In this document: positions 43,368 through 53,627 of the stretch, piece by piece
How positions within the stretch are numbered: the first letter of the stretch is position 1
Layout of the letters: every line of letters begins with the position of its first letter
Assembly (NCBI GenBank): GCA_902826095.1
Contig: CADEDN010000004.1
Coordinates: 126,001 to 190,000 of the forward strand
Length of the DNA: 64,000 nucleotides
Source: an uncultured Alphaproteobacteria bacterium
GTDB taxonomy: Bacteria; Pseudomonadota; Alphaproteobacteria; Caulobacterales; Parvularculaceae
Direction: 5' to 3'
Program-made: the position numbers and the translations under genes
Notes under the pieces: generated by a model
What the model saw: only the letters and a program-made list of their open reading frames with translations
Told to the model about the DNA's origin: nothing
The model's database searches: none

Positions 43368-44540
43368 ATGGACGCGACCTTCCAGCGCCCTGATTTCAGC
43401 CTTTCGCGCCTCGCGATCGGCGGACCGCTCCTTGCGAGCGCGATGGCGCTTGGCGCCGTCTTCGCGCTCTATGTGGCGGCGACCTTCGCGGGCGGCCTGA
43501 CGAGCTTTCCGGCGGGTCGCGACGACGCGGCGATCGCGGAAGATCTTGTCGCGTTTCACCGCGCGGGCGAAATGGCGCTGAGGGGCGAGGCCGGCGCCGC
43601 TTATGATCCGGCGGCGTTTCGCGCCGGCCTTGCGGACCACCAAAAAGGCTTACTCTGGCTCAACCCGCCGCACGCCTATTTCGTCATGGCGCCCTTGGCG
43701 ATGCTGCCTTATGGGGCGGCGAAGTTCGTCTGGATGGCGCTCGGCGCCTTGTCGCTCGCGGGAATTCTCGCAGCGGCGAAATTCTGTTCACGCCCTTTCT
43801 TTCTGCTCGCGCTCGTCTCGCCCGCCATGCTGATTTCGACCATGCTGCTGCAGCTTGGCGCATTCATCGCGGTCGGCCTTGCGGCGGCGCTTTCGATCGC
43901 GCCTCGGCGGCCGATCCTCGCCGGCGTTCTGCTCGCGCTGCTCACCATGAAGCCGCAATATGGGTTGATGGCGCCGGTCTTTCTCCTTGCGACCGGACAA
44001 TGGCGCGCGATCTTCGCGACGGCGATCGCAAGCGCCATTCTGGTCGCGCTGTCGGCCGCCCTATTCGGCGCGGAGAGCTGGGGCGCCTTCTTCGAGGCGC
44101 TGAAAACCGTGCACGGACCGTTCGCGCGACAGATTCTCGAGGGCACGGCGACGTTTTCGCAGACGGCCGCCAAGCTTGGCGCGGGCGATGCGGCGCGCGT
44201 GGTCGCCCAGATCGCCGGGATCGGCCTTGGCGCGCTCGTCGTCTGGTTCGCGGCGAGGCGGCTCCCGGCGAACGATGCGCTGGCGCTGACCTTGCTCTTT
44301 TCGCTCGCGGCGGCGCCGTCGGCGTGGATCTATGACTGGCCGCTGGTCATCGCCGCGATGGCGTTTCTGGCGGGACGCCCCGCATGGCCGGTCATGGCGC
44401 AGGCCGGCGCCGGCGCGCTCTGGCTCGCGCCGCTCATTCCGACTTTTTCCGACAGTCGTTTCGCCGGGCTCGCGCCTGCGCTGGCGCTCTACGCCTTCAC
44501 GGCCGTGGCGACGCTGTGGCTGTTCCGGCGAACCGCTTAG
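43368..44540 (+). CDS. GT87/DUF2029-type membrane glycosyltransferase
   Basis: 390 residues with about ten membrane helices. An extracytoplasmic loop after TM1 contains FPAGRDDAAIAEDLVAFHRAGEMAL, positioned where GT-C enzymes keep their catalytic acidic residues. LLWLNPPHAYFVMAPLAMLPY and LTMKPQYGLMAP are typical of DUF2029/GT87 mannosyl- and glucosyltransferases using polyprenyl-phosphate sugars. The substrate is unknown. Its stop overlaps the convergent atpC stop by 4 bp. Confidence 0.83.
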   Translation: MDATFQRPDFSLSRLAIGGPLLASAMALGAVFALYVAATFAGGLTSFPAGRDDAAIAEDLVAFHRAGEMALRGEAGAAYDPAAFRAGLADHQKGLLWLNPPHAYFVMAPLAMLPYGAAKFVWMALGALSLAGILAAAKFCSRPFFLLALVSPAMLISTMLLQLGAFIAVGLAAALSIAPRRPILAGVLLALLTMKPQYGLMAPVFLLATGQWRAIFATAIASAILVALSAALFGAESWGAFFEALKTVHGPFARQILEGTATFSQTAAKLGAGDAARVVAQIAGIGLGALVVWFAARRLPANDALALTLLFSLAAAPSAWIYDWPLVIAAMAFLAGRPAWPVMAQAGAGALWLAPLIPTFSDSRFAGLAPALALYAFTAVATLWLFRRTA

Positions 44541-44935
44541 AGCGCGGCCTGAAGCTCTTTCATGCGGGCGAGCGTCGTCTCGGCCGCCATGCGGGTTTCA
44601 AACGTCGCATCGGCGGCGGCGAGGTCTTCTTCCGCCCATTTGATCCGCTCCAGGATCATGTCGCGCGAGAGGTCGGCGACCGGGATCGCCTCCTCGGCGA
44701 GGATGGTGAGGCCCAATGGCGTCACTTCAGCAAAGCCGCCGCGGACGAAAATGCGCTGTTCCTCACCGCCGTTCTTCACCTTCACGACGCCGGGCGCGAG
44801 CACCGACATGAACGGCGCGTGGTTCGGGAGAACGCCGAAAATCCCTTCGACGCCCGGCGCCTCGACCATGTCGACGTCCTCGGAGATCAGTTCCTTCTCC
44901 GGCGAAACGAGATTGAAGTGGAGTTTGTCAGCCAT
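44537..44935 (-). CDS. atpC: ATP synthase F1 subunit epsilon
   Basis: 132 residues. The N-terminal beta sandwich (FNLVSPEKELISEDVDMVEAPGVEG, then HAPFMSVLAPGVV) and the C-terminal two-helix hairpin (LERIKWAEEDLAAADATF) are complete. Epsilon couples the rotor and can inhibit hydrolysis by extending its C-terminal helices. Last gene of the F1 operon, separated from atpD by a spacer filled with a GGGATTA-repeat hairpin. Confidence 0.95.
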   Translation of the reverse strand: MADKLHFNLVSPEKELISEDVDMVEAPGVEGIFGVLPNHAPFMSVLAPGVVKVKNGGEEQRIFVRGGFAEVTPLGLTILAEEAIPVADLSRDMILERIKWAEEDLAAADATFETRMAAETTLARMKELQAAL

Positions 44936-44942
44936 ATTTCGT

Positions 44943-45010
44943 GGGGATTAGGGATTAGGGATTAGGGATGAGCACTTTCTCAATTCCCTAATCCCTAATC
45001 CCCAATCCCT
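44943..45010. repeat. Heptad-repeat hairpin in the atpD-atpC spacer
   Basis: The left arm is built of tandem GGGATTA units (44944-44968); the right arm of TAATCCC units (44985-45009). Bases 44951-44968 pair perfectly with 44985-45002, and after one mismatch six further pairs follow, giving about a 25-bp stem with a 16-nt loop. It lies inside the F1 operon, so in the mRNA it would stand between the atpD stop and the atpC ribosome site. Confidence 0.85.
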
Positions 45011-45019
45011 ATTCCCTTT

Positions 45020-46528
<1,509 letters not shown>

Positions 46529-46553
46529 GAGAAAAGTCTCAGATTCCATTTTG

Positions 46554-46598
46554 GCCTCATCCTGAGGAGCGATGCAAAGCATCGCGTCTCGAAGGATG
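46554..46598 (-). repeat. Palindromic intergenic repeat unit, right copy (inverted)
   Basis: Read on the minus strand it begins CATCCTTCGAGACGC, holds the core GATGCTTTGCATC and ends CTCCTCAGGATGAGGC. Matches the left copy in 14 of 15 and 16 of 16 bases at the two ends. As a pair the copies can fold into a long cruciform. Confidence 0.8.
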
Positions 46599-46611
46599 AT
46601 TGCCCGCATTT

Positions 46612-47508
46612 CTACAGCGCCTCCGCACCGGAGATGATCTCGATCAGTTCTTTCGTAATTTGCGCCTGACGGGCGCGGTTATACTGGAGCGTCAGCTTGT
46701 CGATCATGTCGCCGGCGTTCCTCGTCGCATTGTCCATCGCGGACATCGACGCCGCCTGCTCCGACGCGACGTTTTCGAGTAGCGCGCGGAAGACCTGCAC
46801 GGCGACGTAGCGCGGCAAGAGCGCCTTCAGAATGTCCGCCTCTTCCGGCTCGTAGTCATAGACCGCGCCCTTCAAGTCCGGCGTCTTGACGCCCCCGTTT
46901 TCTGAAGAATTTGGCGCGACAGCCGGGATGATCTGCTGCGCGGTCGGGATCTGGCTGACGACGTTCTTGAACTTGCCGTAGAACAGCGTTGCGACGTCGA
47001 ATTCGCCGGCGTCGAACATCGAGAGCACTTTTTCAGCGATCTCCTGCGCATTGGCGAAGCCGACCTGCCGGATTTCGACGAAGTTCGTTCTCCAGACGAT
47101 CTGATCGCCGTAAAGGCGCTTTAATTGGTCATTGCCCTTGCGGCCGACGGTGATCAGCTTGACGGTCTTCCCCTCGCCCTGGAGCTTGACGATGCGCTCG
47201 CGCGCAAGGCGCACGATCGACGAATTGAACGCGCCGCAAAGTCCCTTGTCCGCGGTCGCGACGATCAGAAGATGCGTTTTGTCCGAGCCCGTTCCCCGCA
47301 AGAGCGCCGGCGCGTTCGGGTTATCTTTCGCCGACGCCGCGAGATTGGCGAGAACGCCTTCCATCCGCTCCGTATAAGGACGAGCGGCCTTCGCCGCCTC
47401 TTCGGCGCGACGCAGCTTCGCCGCGGCGACCATCTGCTTCGCCTTGGTGATCTTCTTCGTCGACTTGACGGAAGCGATCCGGTTCTTGAGGGCCTTAAGG
47501 GAGGGCAT
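46612..47508 (-). CDS. atpG: ATP synthase F1 subunit gamma
   Basis: 298 residues. The N-terminal helix ([26 protein letters not shown] region) and the C-terminal helix ([27 protein letters not shown]) form the rotating coiled coil. [15 protein letters not shown] is the family's conserved segment. Gamma transmits rotation between Fo and F1. The stretch between 47509 and 48367, where atpA would normally adjoin, is occupied by an unrelated lipoprotein gene. Confidence 0.96.
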   Translation of the reverse strand: MPSLKALKNRIASVKSTKKITKAKQMVAAAKLRRAEEAAKAARPYTERMEGVLANLAASAKDNPNAPALLRGTGSDKTHLLIVATADKGLCGAFNSSIVRLARERIVKLQGEGKTVKLITVGRKGNDQLKRLYGDQIVWRTNFVEIRQVGFANAQEIAEKVLSMFDAGEFDVATLFYGKFKNVVSQIPTAQQIIPAVAPNSSENGGVKTPDLKGAVYDYEPEEADILKALLPRYVAVQVFRALLENVASEQAASMSAMDNATRNAGDMIDKLTLQYNRARQAQITKELIEIISGAEAL

Positions 47509-47519
47509 GTCTTACGTGC

Positions 47520-48341
47520 TCAATGATCAATCGTATTGCTGATTATCCCGCGATCGTATGTAGAGATAATCTCAGCGAAAGCGGGAAATTTCGAGGCCGT
47601 CGCCCTCATTAGCGGAACAACGGAGGCAAAGTCTTCAACGAAACCGGGATCGCATGAATGTCGCGCAAACGAGAAGCGCTCGTCATCGAATTCCGCATCA
47701 ACAAAATATGTCGTTCCGTCGGCGCAGAACCCGTCGCCAGTTCGGACGAAAGGCTGTTTGCTAATCGCTTTCCTGTGTTCAGAGGTTAGGATAGCTTCGA
47801 ATTCTTCGACATGAAGCTTGGTTGCATAGGTTTCGCGCTGGTCCTTGCTCCAGGTGACGACCCCATATTCTTTGGGAATGGAATAGCCGCTGAATGAAAT
47901 CAGCGCCATGTCGCGGTCTTCGCTCGGCCCGAATTCGCTTGGACCGAATGATTTAGCATAAACAAAAGCGCCCTGTGGTTCGGGGGTTTCATTGTCTACG
48001 CCGTAATCATACCAATTCGCCGACACGAGAAGCGGCGATTGAAACGAAGGGGAAATCACTACGCGAAGATACTGGCGGCGCTCCGAAGTCTTTGGGCGAC
48101 GACCATGATCGATTTCAAATTCACCAAAATTGCCAAGCAGAAAGCGATGATACTGGCGCCTAAAGTTTTCCGTGAATGAGGGGTCCGGCCGAAGGTCCAC
48201 CCGGCACCCGTCTGGATCCGAACACGTCTCGTCGGCCCCGACGACACCCGCGACGCCGTCGGCCTTGGTGGATGCGCACGCGGAGAGGGCCGCCATCGCG
48301 GTCACCCCTAGCGCAAAAATCATTGCATTCGTCGCGCGCAT
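47520..48341 (-). CDS. Hypothetical lipoprotein inserted in the ATP synthase operon
   Basis: 273 residues from ATG 48341 (GTG 48344 is equally possible). The signal peptide MIFALGVTAMAALSACAST has a lipobox LSAC, predicting an outer-membrane or periplasm-facing lipoprotein. The mature part contains four or five Cys residues (ETCSDPDGC, GFCADG, HSCDPG), which could form disulfides, and many aromatic residues. I recognise no domain. It sits between atpA (26 bp upstream) and atpG (11 bp downstream) in the same direction. Codon use looks less GC-rich than its neighbours, which suggests later arrival. A link to ATP synthase is not implied by the sequence. Confidence 0.8.
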   Translation of the reverse strand: MRATNAMIFALGVTAMAALSACASTKADGVAGVVGADETCSDPDGCRVDLRPDPSFTENFRRQYHRFLLGNFGEFEIDHGRRPKTSERRQYLRVVISPSFQSPLLVSANWYDYGVDNETPEPQGAFVYAKSFGPSEFGPSEDRDMALISFSGYSIPKEYGVVTWSKDQRETYATKLHVEEFEAILTSEHRKAISKQPFVRTGDGFCADGTTYFVDAEFDDERFSFARHSCDPGFVEDFASVVPLMRATASKFPAFAEIISTYDRGIISNTIDH

Positions 48342-48367
48342 CACTGGTTTGCCTAAGTGGTAAAAGC

Positions 48368-49897
48368 CTACGCGAACTTCTTCACAAAAGCGTCGAGGAT
48401 CGAAACCAGCTTGTCTTCTTCCGCCTTGTCGAGCTTGCCTGTGTCGCGGATCGTTTTCAGAAGCGCGCCGTGATCGGCGTGGAGATGGCGGAGGAACTCT
48501 TTCTCGAAATCCTGCACTTGGGTTTTCGGCATCTTGTCGAGATAGCCTCTGACGCCGGCGAAGATGACGCAGACCTGTTCTTCGACCTGAAGCGGCGAGA
48601 ATTGCGGCTGTTTCATCAGTTCGGTGAGGCGGTCGCCGCGGTTCAAAATCCGCTGCGTCGTCGCGTCGAGGTCGGAGCCGAACTGCGCGAAGGCGGCAAG
48701 CTCCCTATACTGAGCAAGTTCGCCTTTGATCTTACCGGCGACCTGCTTCATCGCCTTGATCTGCGCCGAGGAGCCGACGCGGCTGACCGAGAGGCCGACG
48801 TTCACCGCGGGGCGGATGCCCTGATAGAAGAGATCGGTTTCAAGGAAAATTTGGCCGTCGGTGATCGAGATGACGTTGGTCGGGATATAGGCCGAGACGT
48901 CGTTCGCCTGCGTCTCGATGATCGGGAGCGCGGTCAGCGACCCGCCGCCGTGACTTTCGTTCAGCTTCGCCGCGCGCTCAAGAAGGCGCGAGTGGAGATA
49001 GAAAACGTCGCCGGGATAAGCTTCGCGGCCCGGCGGCCGGCGAAGGAGGAGCGACATCTGGCGATAGGCGACGGCCTGTTTTGAGAGGTCGTCATAGATC
49101 ATCAAGGCGTGCATGCCGTTGTCGCGGAAATACTCGCCCATCGCGCAGCCGGCGAAGGGCGCGAGGAACTGCAGCGGCGCCGGTTCAGAGGCTGTCGCCG
49201 CGACGACGATCGAATATTCAAGCGCGCCGTTGTCTTCGAGCGTTTTCACGATCTGCGCGACGGTCGAGCGCTTCTGGCCGATCGCGACATAGACGCAATA
49301 AAGCTTTTTCTTCTCGTCTCCGCTTGCGTTGATCGCCTTCTGATTGAGGATCGTGTCGATGCAGATCGCGGTCTTGCCGGTCTGGCGGTCGCCGATGACC
49401 AGTTCGCGCTGGCCGCGGCCGATCGGGATCATCGCGTCGATCGCCTTGATGCCGGTCTGAACCGGTTCGTGCACGGACTTCCTTGGCAGGATGCCCGGCG
49501 CCTTGACGTCGACGACGCGGCGCTCGGTCGCATGGATCGGCCCCTTGCCGTCGATCGGATTGCCGAGCGGGTCGACGACGCGCCCGAGAAGCCCCTTGCC
49601 GACCGGCACGTCGACGATCGACTTCGTGCGCTTGACGGTGTCGCCTTCCTTGATGTTCCTGTCTTCGCCGAAGATGACGACGCCGACATTGTCGCTTTCA
49701 AGGTTCAGCGCCATGCCTTTGACGCCGTCCGAAAACTCGACCATCTCGCCGGCCTGCACATTGTCGAGGCCGTAGACGCGCGCGATGCCGTCGCCGACCG
49801 AGAGCACCTGGCCGATCTCGGAGACTTCGGCGTCCTTGCCGAAATCCTTGATCTGCTGCTTTAAAATGCTCGAAATTTCAGCCGCGTTGAGTTCCAT
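48368..49897 (-). CDS. atpA: ATP synthase F1 subunit alpha
   Basis: 509 residues. The regulatory nucleotide site has the P-loop [42 protein letters not shown] and [32 protein letters not shown]-type segments are family hallmarks. Alpha subunits alternate with beta in the F1 hexamer. It starts 4 bp after the atpH stop. Confidence 0.97.
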   Translation of the reverse strand: MELNAAEISSILKQQIKDFGKDAEVSEIGQVLSVGDGIARVYGLDNVQAGEMVEFSDGVKGMALNLESDNVGVVIFGEDRNIKEGDTVKRTKSIVDVPVGKGLLGRVVDPLGNPIDGKGPIHATERRVVDVKAPGILPRKSVHEPVQTGIKAIDAMIPIGRGQRELVIGDRQTGKTAICIDTILNQKAINASGDEKKKLYCVYVAIGQKRSTVAQIVKTLEDNGALEYSIVVAATASEPAPLQFLAPFAGCAMGEYFRDNGMHALMIYDDLSKQAVAYRQMSLLLRRPPGREAYPGDVFYLHSRLLERAAKLNESHGGGSLTALPIIETQANDVSAYIPTNVISITDGQIFLETDLFYQGIRPAVNVGLSVSRVGSSAQIKAMKQVAGKIKGELAQYRELAAFAQFGSDLDATTQRILNRGDRLTELMKQPQFSPLQVEEQVCVIFAGVRGYLDKMPKTQVQDFEKEFLRHLHADHGALLKTIRDTGKLDKAEEDKLVSILDAFVKKFA

Positions 49898-49901
49898 CGC
49901 T

Positions 49902-50468
49902 TCACGCCTCTTTCATCACGGATTTCAGTCGATTGAGTTTTGTTTTCAGCGACGAGTCGATCATCGTCGAGCCGACTTTGACGACCATGCCGCCGAGAAG
50001 ATCGGCGTCGACCTTCACCGAGAGATTGACCGCCTTGCCGACGACGCGTTCGATCTCGCCTCGAAGTCGCTTGGTCTGATCGTCATTCAAGGGCGCCGCC
50101 GCCGTCGCTTCCGCCGACACCTCGCCGCGGTGTTCGGCGAGCCGCTTCCTGAACGCGGCAATCATGCCGGGAAGCGCGAACAGCCGACCGTTCCTGCCGA
50201 CGACGCCGAGAAAATTCCGGGTCAGCGCGCAAACGCCCGCCTTGCCGGCGATCGCCGCCATGGCGCCCGCCTTCTCGTCGGAATCGTAAACGGGGCTTGT
50301 CAGAAAAGAGCGAAAATCAGCCGATGCGTCGATCGCCCTGCCGAGCGTTGCGAGATCGGCTTCGACCTTTTCAAGAGCGCCCTCATCAAGCGCCAGGTCA
50401 AACAGCGCTTCGGCGTAGCGAAAAGCGGGACCCGAAACGGTCGGCGAGGCGGCGGCTTCCGAAGACAT
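49902..50468 (-). CDS. atpH: ATP synthase F1 subunit delta
   Basis: 188 residues. The N-terminal helical bundle opens with [24 protein letters not shown]. The C-terminal part has [29 protein letters not shown], typical of OSCP/delta. It joins the peripheral stalk to the top of F1. First gene of the F1 operon; as in most alphaproteobacteria the Fo genes are elsewhere. The promoter must lie in 50469-50760. Confidence 0.95.
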   Translation of the reverse strand: MSSEAAASPTVSGPAFRYAEALFDLALDEGALEKVEADLATLGRAIDASADFRSFLTSPVYDSDEKAGAMAAIAGKAGVCALTRNFLGVVGRNGRLFALPGMIAAFRKRLAEHRGEVSAEATAAAPLNDDQTKRLRGEIERVVGKAVNLSVKVDADLLGGMVVKVGSTMIDSSLKTKLNRLKSVMKEA

Positions 50469-50771
50469 GAGGGCGTTAAAGCTCCCGTCCGGTCCGGCGG
50501 CGAACGCCGCCTAACGAATTGAATTTACAGCGAATTTCGGAGCCCGGAACGGCGCGCGCCATGAGCCCCTCGACGCGATCGCGGGTGGGGTTAGCATGCG
50601 CCTCGCCGCGACGCAACAATAGCGCCCCTGCGGCGGATTGGCGACGCTTTGATCGCGTCCGGAATGGCGCTGAAATTCCCGAAAATTCGGCATGCAAAAT
50701 GCGTAAGTCGGCAGGTTTTGCGGTATAGTGTCCGCGCTTCTCCTCAAGTTGCGTTTGTGAGGGCTGGCGTT
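50469..50771. other. Divergent upstream region of atpH and the first G8 gene
   Basis: About 300 bp that must hold the F1-operon promoter (minus strand) and the promoter of the G8 gene (plus strand). A TATAGT at 50724-50729 could be a -10 element for the plus strand. I cannot assign a firm -35 for either direction. Confidence 0.35.
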
Positions 50772-53504
50772 GTGGTTGGTTTGGGGCTGACGGGGTCCGC
50801 TTGCGGCGCCCCGCTGGCGGGTTTTTGTTGGGGATTTCAGCGCATTCGCGCCATAGGGCGCGGTGCGACGCAGAATGTTTTTGCGCCGATCCGGCCGCCC
50901 CATTCAATTGTCAACAATCGGCCGGACAGCCGGCGCTTTCGCCGACAAACGAGCCTTGCCGCCTTCATTCTCCTTTCGGCCGTGACGCTGCCGTCTGCGG
51001 CGTTGGCGTCACTCCTCGCCTGCGCGGGGACGCGCCCGCCCGTCACGCCGCCGGCGAGCAGCCATCTCGGCGCGCTCGCCAAACTCGATGCGATCGCGCC
51101 GCCGTCGGTCGGCGTGCAGGCGATCCAGTCCGGCGCATGGTCCGATCCGGCGACCTGGGGCGGGCTGACGCCCTCCGGAAGGGTCGTCATTCCCGCCGGC
51201 GTCAGCGTCGTCTTCGATCTAAAGCGCAGCGAAGCGCTGAAATCCGTCCGCGTCGAAGGGTGCCTCGAATTGTCGTCGAGCGTTTCCAACCGGCTGATGA
51301 CGGAGCTTTTGTACATTGCGCCCGGCGGCGAATTCCTGGCCGGCACGGCCAAGGCGCCGACGCCCGCAAGCGTTCGGGCTGAAGTCGTCTTTCCCGATCT
51401 TGGGCCCCTTGATGTTGTCAGCGATCCGGCTCTCCTTGGGAAGGGCCTTGTCGCGGCTTCGCGCGTGCGCCTTTACGGCGAACTGAAAACCGCGCGCGTC
51501 AAGGTCGCCGCGACGCCCGCCAAAAGAGATGTCGACATCCAGCTGTCGGCGGCCCCGACAGGATGGCAGGTCGGCGACCGCGTGATCCTGACTGGAACGC
51601 GCTTCATTCCGCAAGACACGGCGAACGGCGTCGTCCTTTCAAGCCCGACGCAGGACGAGATCCGGTATGTCGCCGCGATCAACGGCTCGACCGTCACGCT
51701 CAACAAGGGCCTCTCCTACGGCCATCCCGCGCCCGATCCAACGCTCGGCGCCTATCTCGTCAATTATTCGCGCAATGTCCGCCTCGCGACTGAAAACGGC
51801 GCGACGATCGCAACGACCGAGCGCGCGCATGCGATGTTCATGTCGACGGAAACGACGCTGCAGGGCGTTGAATTCTGGGAAATGGGCCGGACGGACAAAT
51901 CCATTCGCGCGATCGACGCCGCCGAATTGACGGCGCCGACGCCGACGTCGAACGTCAAGGGCCGCTATCCGCTGCATCTTCATCAGGTCGGCTTCGCGGC
52001 GGACAATGCAGCGCCGCTCATCCGCGACGTCGCGGTCTGGGGATCGCCCGGCTGGGGCATAGCCCAGCACGCCGGCAACGCGTTTCTTTTCCAGAACAAC
52101 ACCTGGAACACTTTCGGCGCTGGGTTTGTCGCTGAAAGCGGCAATGAAATCGGCGCCTGGGTCGAGAACACGGCGATCAAGTCAGTCGGCGTCGATCACA
52201 TCGTCAAGGACGCCGACGACGTCGCCGCTTTCGATCTCGGGCGGACGGGCGACGGGTTCTGGCTGCAAAGCCGGTCCGTCCGGCTCCACAAGAACCTCGC
52301 CGTCGGCATGACCGGCGGCATGGGTTTTGTCTATTTCCACCGCAACAGCGACCTCGGCTCGACGCAGCCGCTGACGCCGGCCTTCGCGGCCCAAACGCTG
52401 TGCATGCCGGGATCCATGCGGTTCAAGCCGCAGGCGATCGACGCGCCGCAAATCGCTCAGTTTACGGATAATGAAGCGATCGCGTCGGACGTCGGCTTCC
52501 ATATCGTCAAGCCGCGGCCGATCGAGCCGCACGACATCCGCTCCGTCCTCGACAATTTCCGCGCCTGGGAAGTGACGATCGGCGTCGATCTCACCTACAC
52601 GTCCCGCTACACGGTGAAGGGCGGGCTCCTCATCGGCACATGGGCGGCGTCCGACACGATCGGCGTCAATTTCGGCACGAACACCTATGATCTCGCGGTC
52701 GTCAACACGAGAATTTCGGCGTTCGATTACGGGATCAATCTTTCCAAAGCGACGACGAGGACGTTCGGCCGCTCCAGCCAATATTCCGTCGTCGGCGTCG
52801 CCTACGCCGGCATCCGGAAGAGCAAGCTCATCAACCACGATGCGAGCGACCAGATCCTCGCCGGCCCGTTGACGTCAAAGCCGCCGACGCTGGCCTTCGT
52901 CTGGGGATCAGGGCCCGCCGTTCCAAGCGCGAACGCCCTTTATCTCTATGTGCGTGGCGCAAAATACGACAGTTCCGGGCGGACGCTTTATCCCGTCGCG
53001 ACGGACGAGTTCCTGATCAACTGGACGAATTTCCAGCAGCTCGCCGCCGAACGCGGCTTCATGACGCTCAGCACCGGCGAAAGAGTGATGATCGTTCCGG
53101 AGTTCTATTCCGACCGGCTGACCGGCGAGATTTTCCAGACGTCCTTTGTCGTCAAACCGGCGTCCTATTTCCCATGGCCGGCGACGCGTCTTGACGGCTC
53201 GCCCGCCGATCTTGGCCGTTACCGGCGGCTGGTCGGCGCGCCGGCGGCCGCCAATGATTATCTAAGTTCCCCCGCCAACACGCCAGTCTTGATTGACGCT
53301 TTTGCGAACGACACGTCAGTCGATGGCGTCGTCATCGCCTCTGGACACACTTACGCGCGCAACGGCAATGTCCGCCAACTCGCAAGCGGCGCCTTCGAAT
53401 ATGCGCCCTACCCGGATTTTACTGGCGTCGACCGTTTCAGTTATTTTGTGCGCAACGGCCAGGGCTTCGTCGCGCGCGCCTTCGTCACCGTGCGCGTCCG
53501 GTAG
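50772..53504 (+). CDS. Large secreted G8-domain/beta-helix protein with C-terminal cadherin-like domain (copy 1)
   Basis: The frame is open from about 50649. I place the start at GTG 50772, but no convincing ribosome site is present, and the export signal (FILLSAVTLPSAALA) begins only at about 50960. The G8 domain follows (GAWSDPATWGGLTPSGRVVI, then GCLELSS), then ~550 residues of right-handed beta-helix. Notable motifs are GRYPLHLHQ near 51961 and WGSPGWGIAQHAGNAF. RYPxHxH in a G8 protein is also found in CEMIP/TMEM2 hyaluronidases, so glycan binding or depolymerisation is possible. The last ~90 residues resemble a Big/cadherin-like repeat (AANDY...FTGVDRFSYFVRN). Paralog at 56235. Confidence 0.8.
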   Translation: MVGLGLTGSACGAPLAGFCWGFQRIRAIGRGATQNVFAPIRPPHSIVNNRPDSRRFRRQTSLAAFILLSAVTLPSAALASLLACAGTRPPVTPPASSHLGALAKLDAIAPPSVGVQAIQSGAWSDPATWGGLTPSGRVVIPAGVSVVFDLKRSEALKSVRVEGCLELSSSVSNRLMTELLYIAPGGEFLAGTAKAPTPASVRAEVVFPDLGPLDVVSDPALLGKGLVAASRVRLYGELKTARVKVAATPAKRDVDIQLSAAPTGWQVGDRVILTGTRFIPQDTANGVVLSSPTQDEIRYVAAINGSTVTLNKGLSYGHPAPDPTLGAYLVNYSRNVRLATENGATIATTERAHAMFMSTETTLQGVEFWEMGRTDKSIRAIDAAELTAPTPTSNVKGRYPLHLHQVGFAADNAAPLIRDVAVWGSPGWGIAQHAGNAFLFQNNTWNTFGAGFVAESGNEIGAWVENTAIKSVGVDHIVKDADDVAAFDLGRTGDGFWLQSRSVRLHKNLAVGMTGGMGFVYFHRNSDLGSTQPLTPAFAAQTLCMPGSMRFKPQAIDAPQIAQFTDNEAIASDVGFHIVKPRPIEPHDIRSVLDNFRAWEVTIGVDLTYTSRYTVKGGLLIGTWAASDTIGVNFGTNTYDLAVVNTRISAFDYGINLSKATTRTFGRSSQYSVVGVAYAGIRKSKLINHDASDQILAGPLTSKPPTLAFVWGSGPAVPSANALYLYVRGAKYDSSGRTLYPVATDEFLINWTNFQQLAAERGFMTLSTGERVMIVPEFYSDRLTGEIFQTSFVVKPASYFPWPATRLDGSPADLGRYRRLVGAPAAANDYLSSPANTPVLIDAFANDTSVDGVVIASGHTYARNGNVRQLASGAFEYAPYPDFTGVDRFSYFVRNGQGFVARAFVTVRVR

Positions 53505-53590
53505 GGAGCGCCGCGGCGCAGCGCCCGCTTTCCAACCTCTTATCCGGCTGGCGAGGCTGCCTTGATTGCGCTATATTTGGACATCAAATA

Positions 53591-53604
53591 GCGAATACAT
53601 TCGC
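53591..53604. promoter_or_regulatory. Palindrome upstream of the S9 peptidase
   Basis: GCGAATACATTCGC has two perfect 6-bp arms and ends 23 bp before the peptidase ATG. Its left arm also pairs with CGCTATATTTG at 53569-53579 (CAAATAGCG, 53585-53593), so alternative RNA folds are possible. Operator or leader structure. Confidence 0.4.
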
Positions 53605-53627
53605 GATATCACGCTTGGGGGCTCACC

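Noticed and set aside
44943-45010. A telomere or CRISPR array
   Set aside because: The GGGATTA units are contiguous and fold back on an inverted copy; there are no spacers, and the site is inside an operon.
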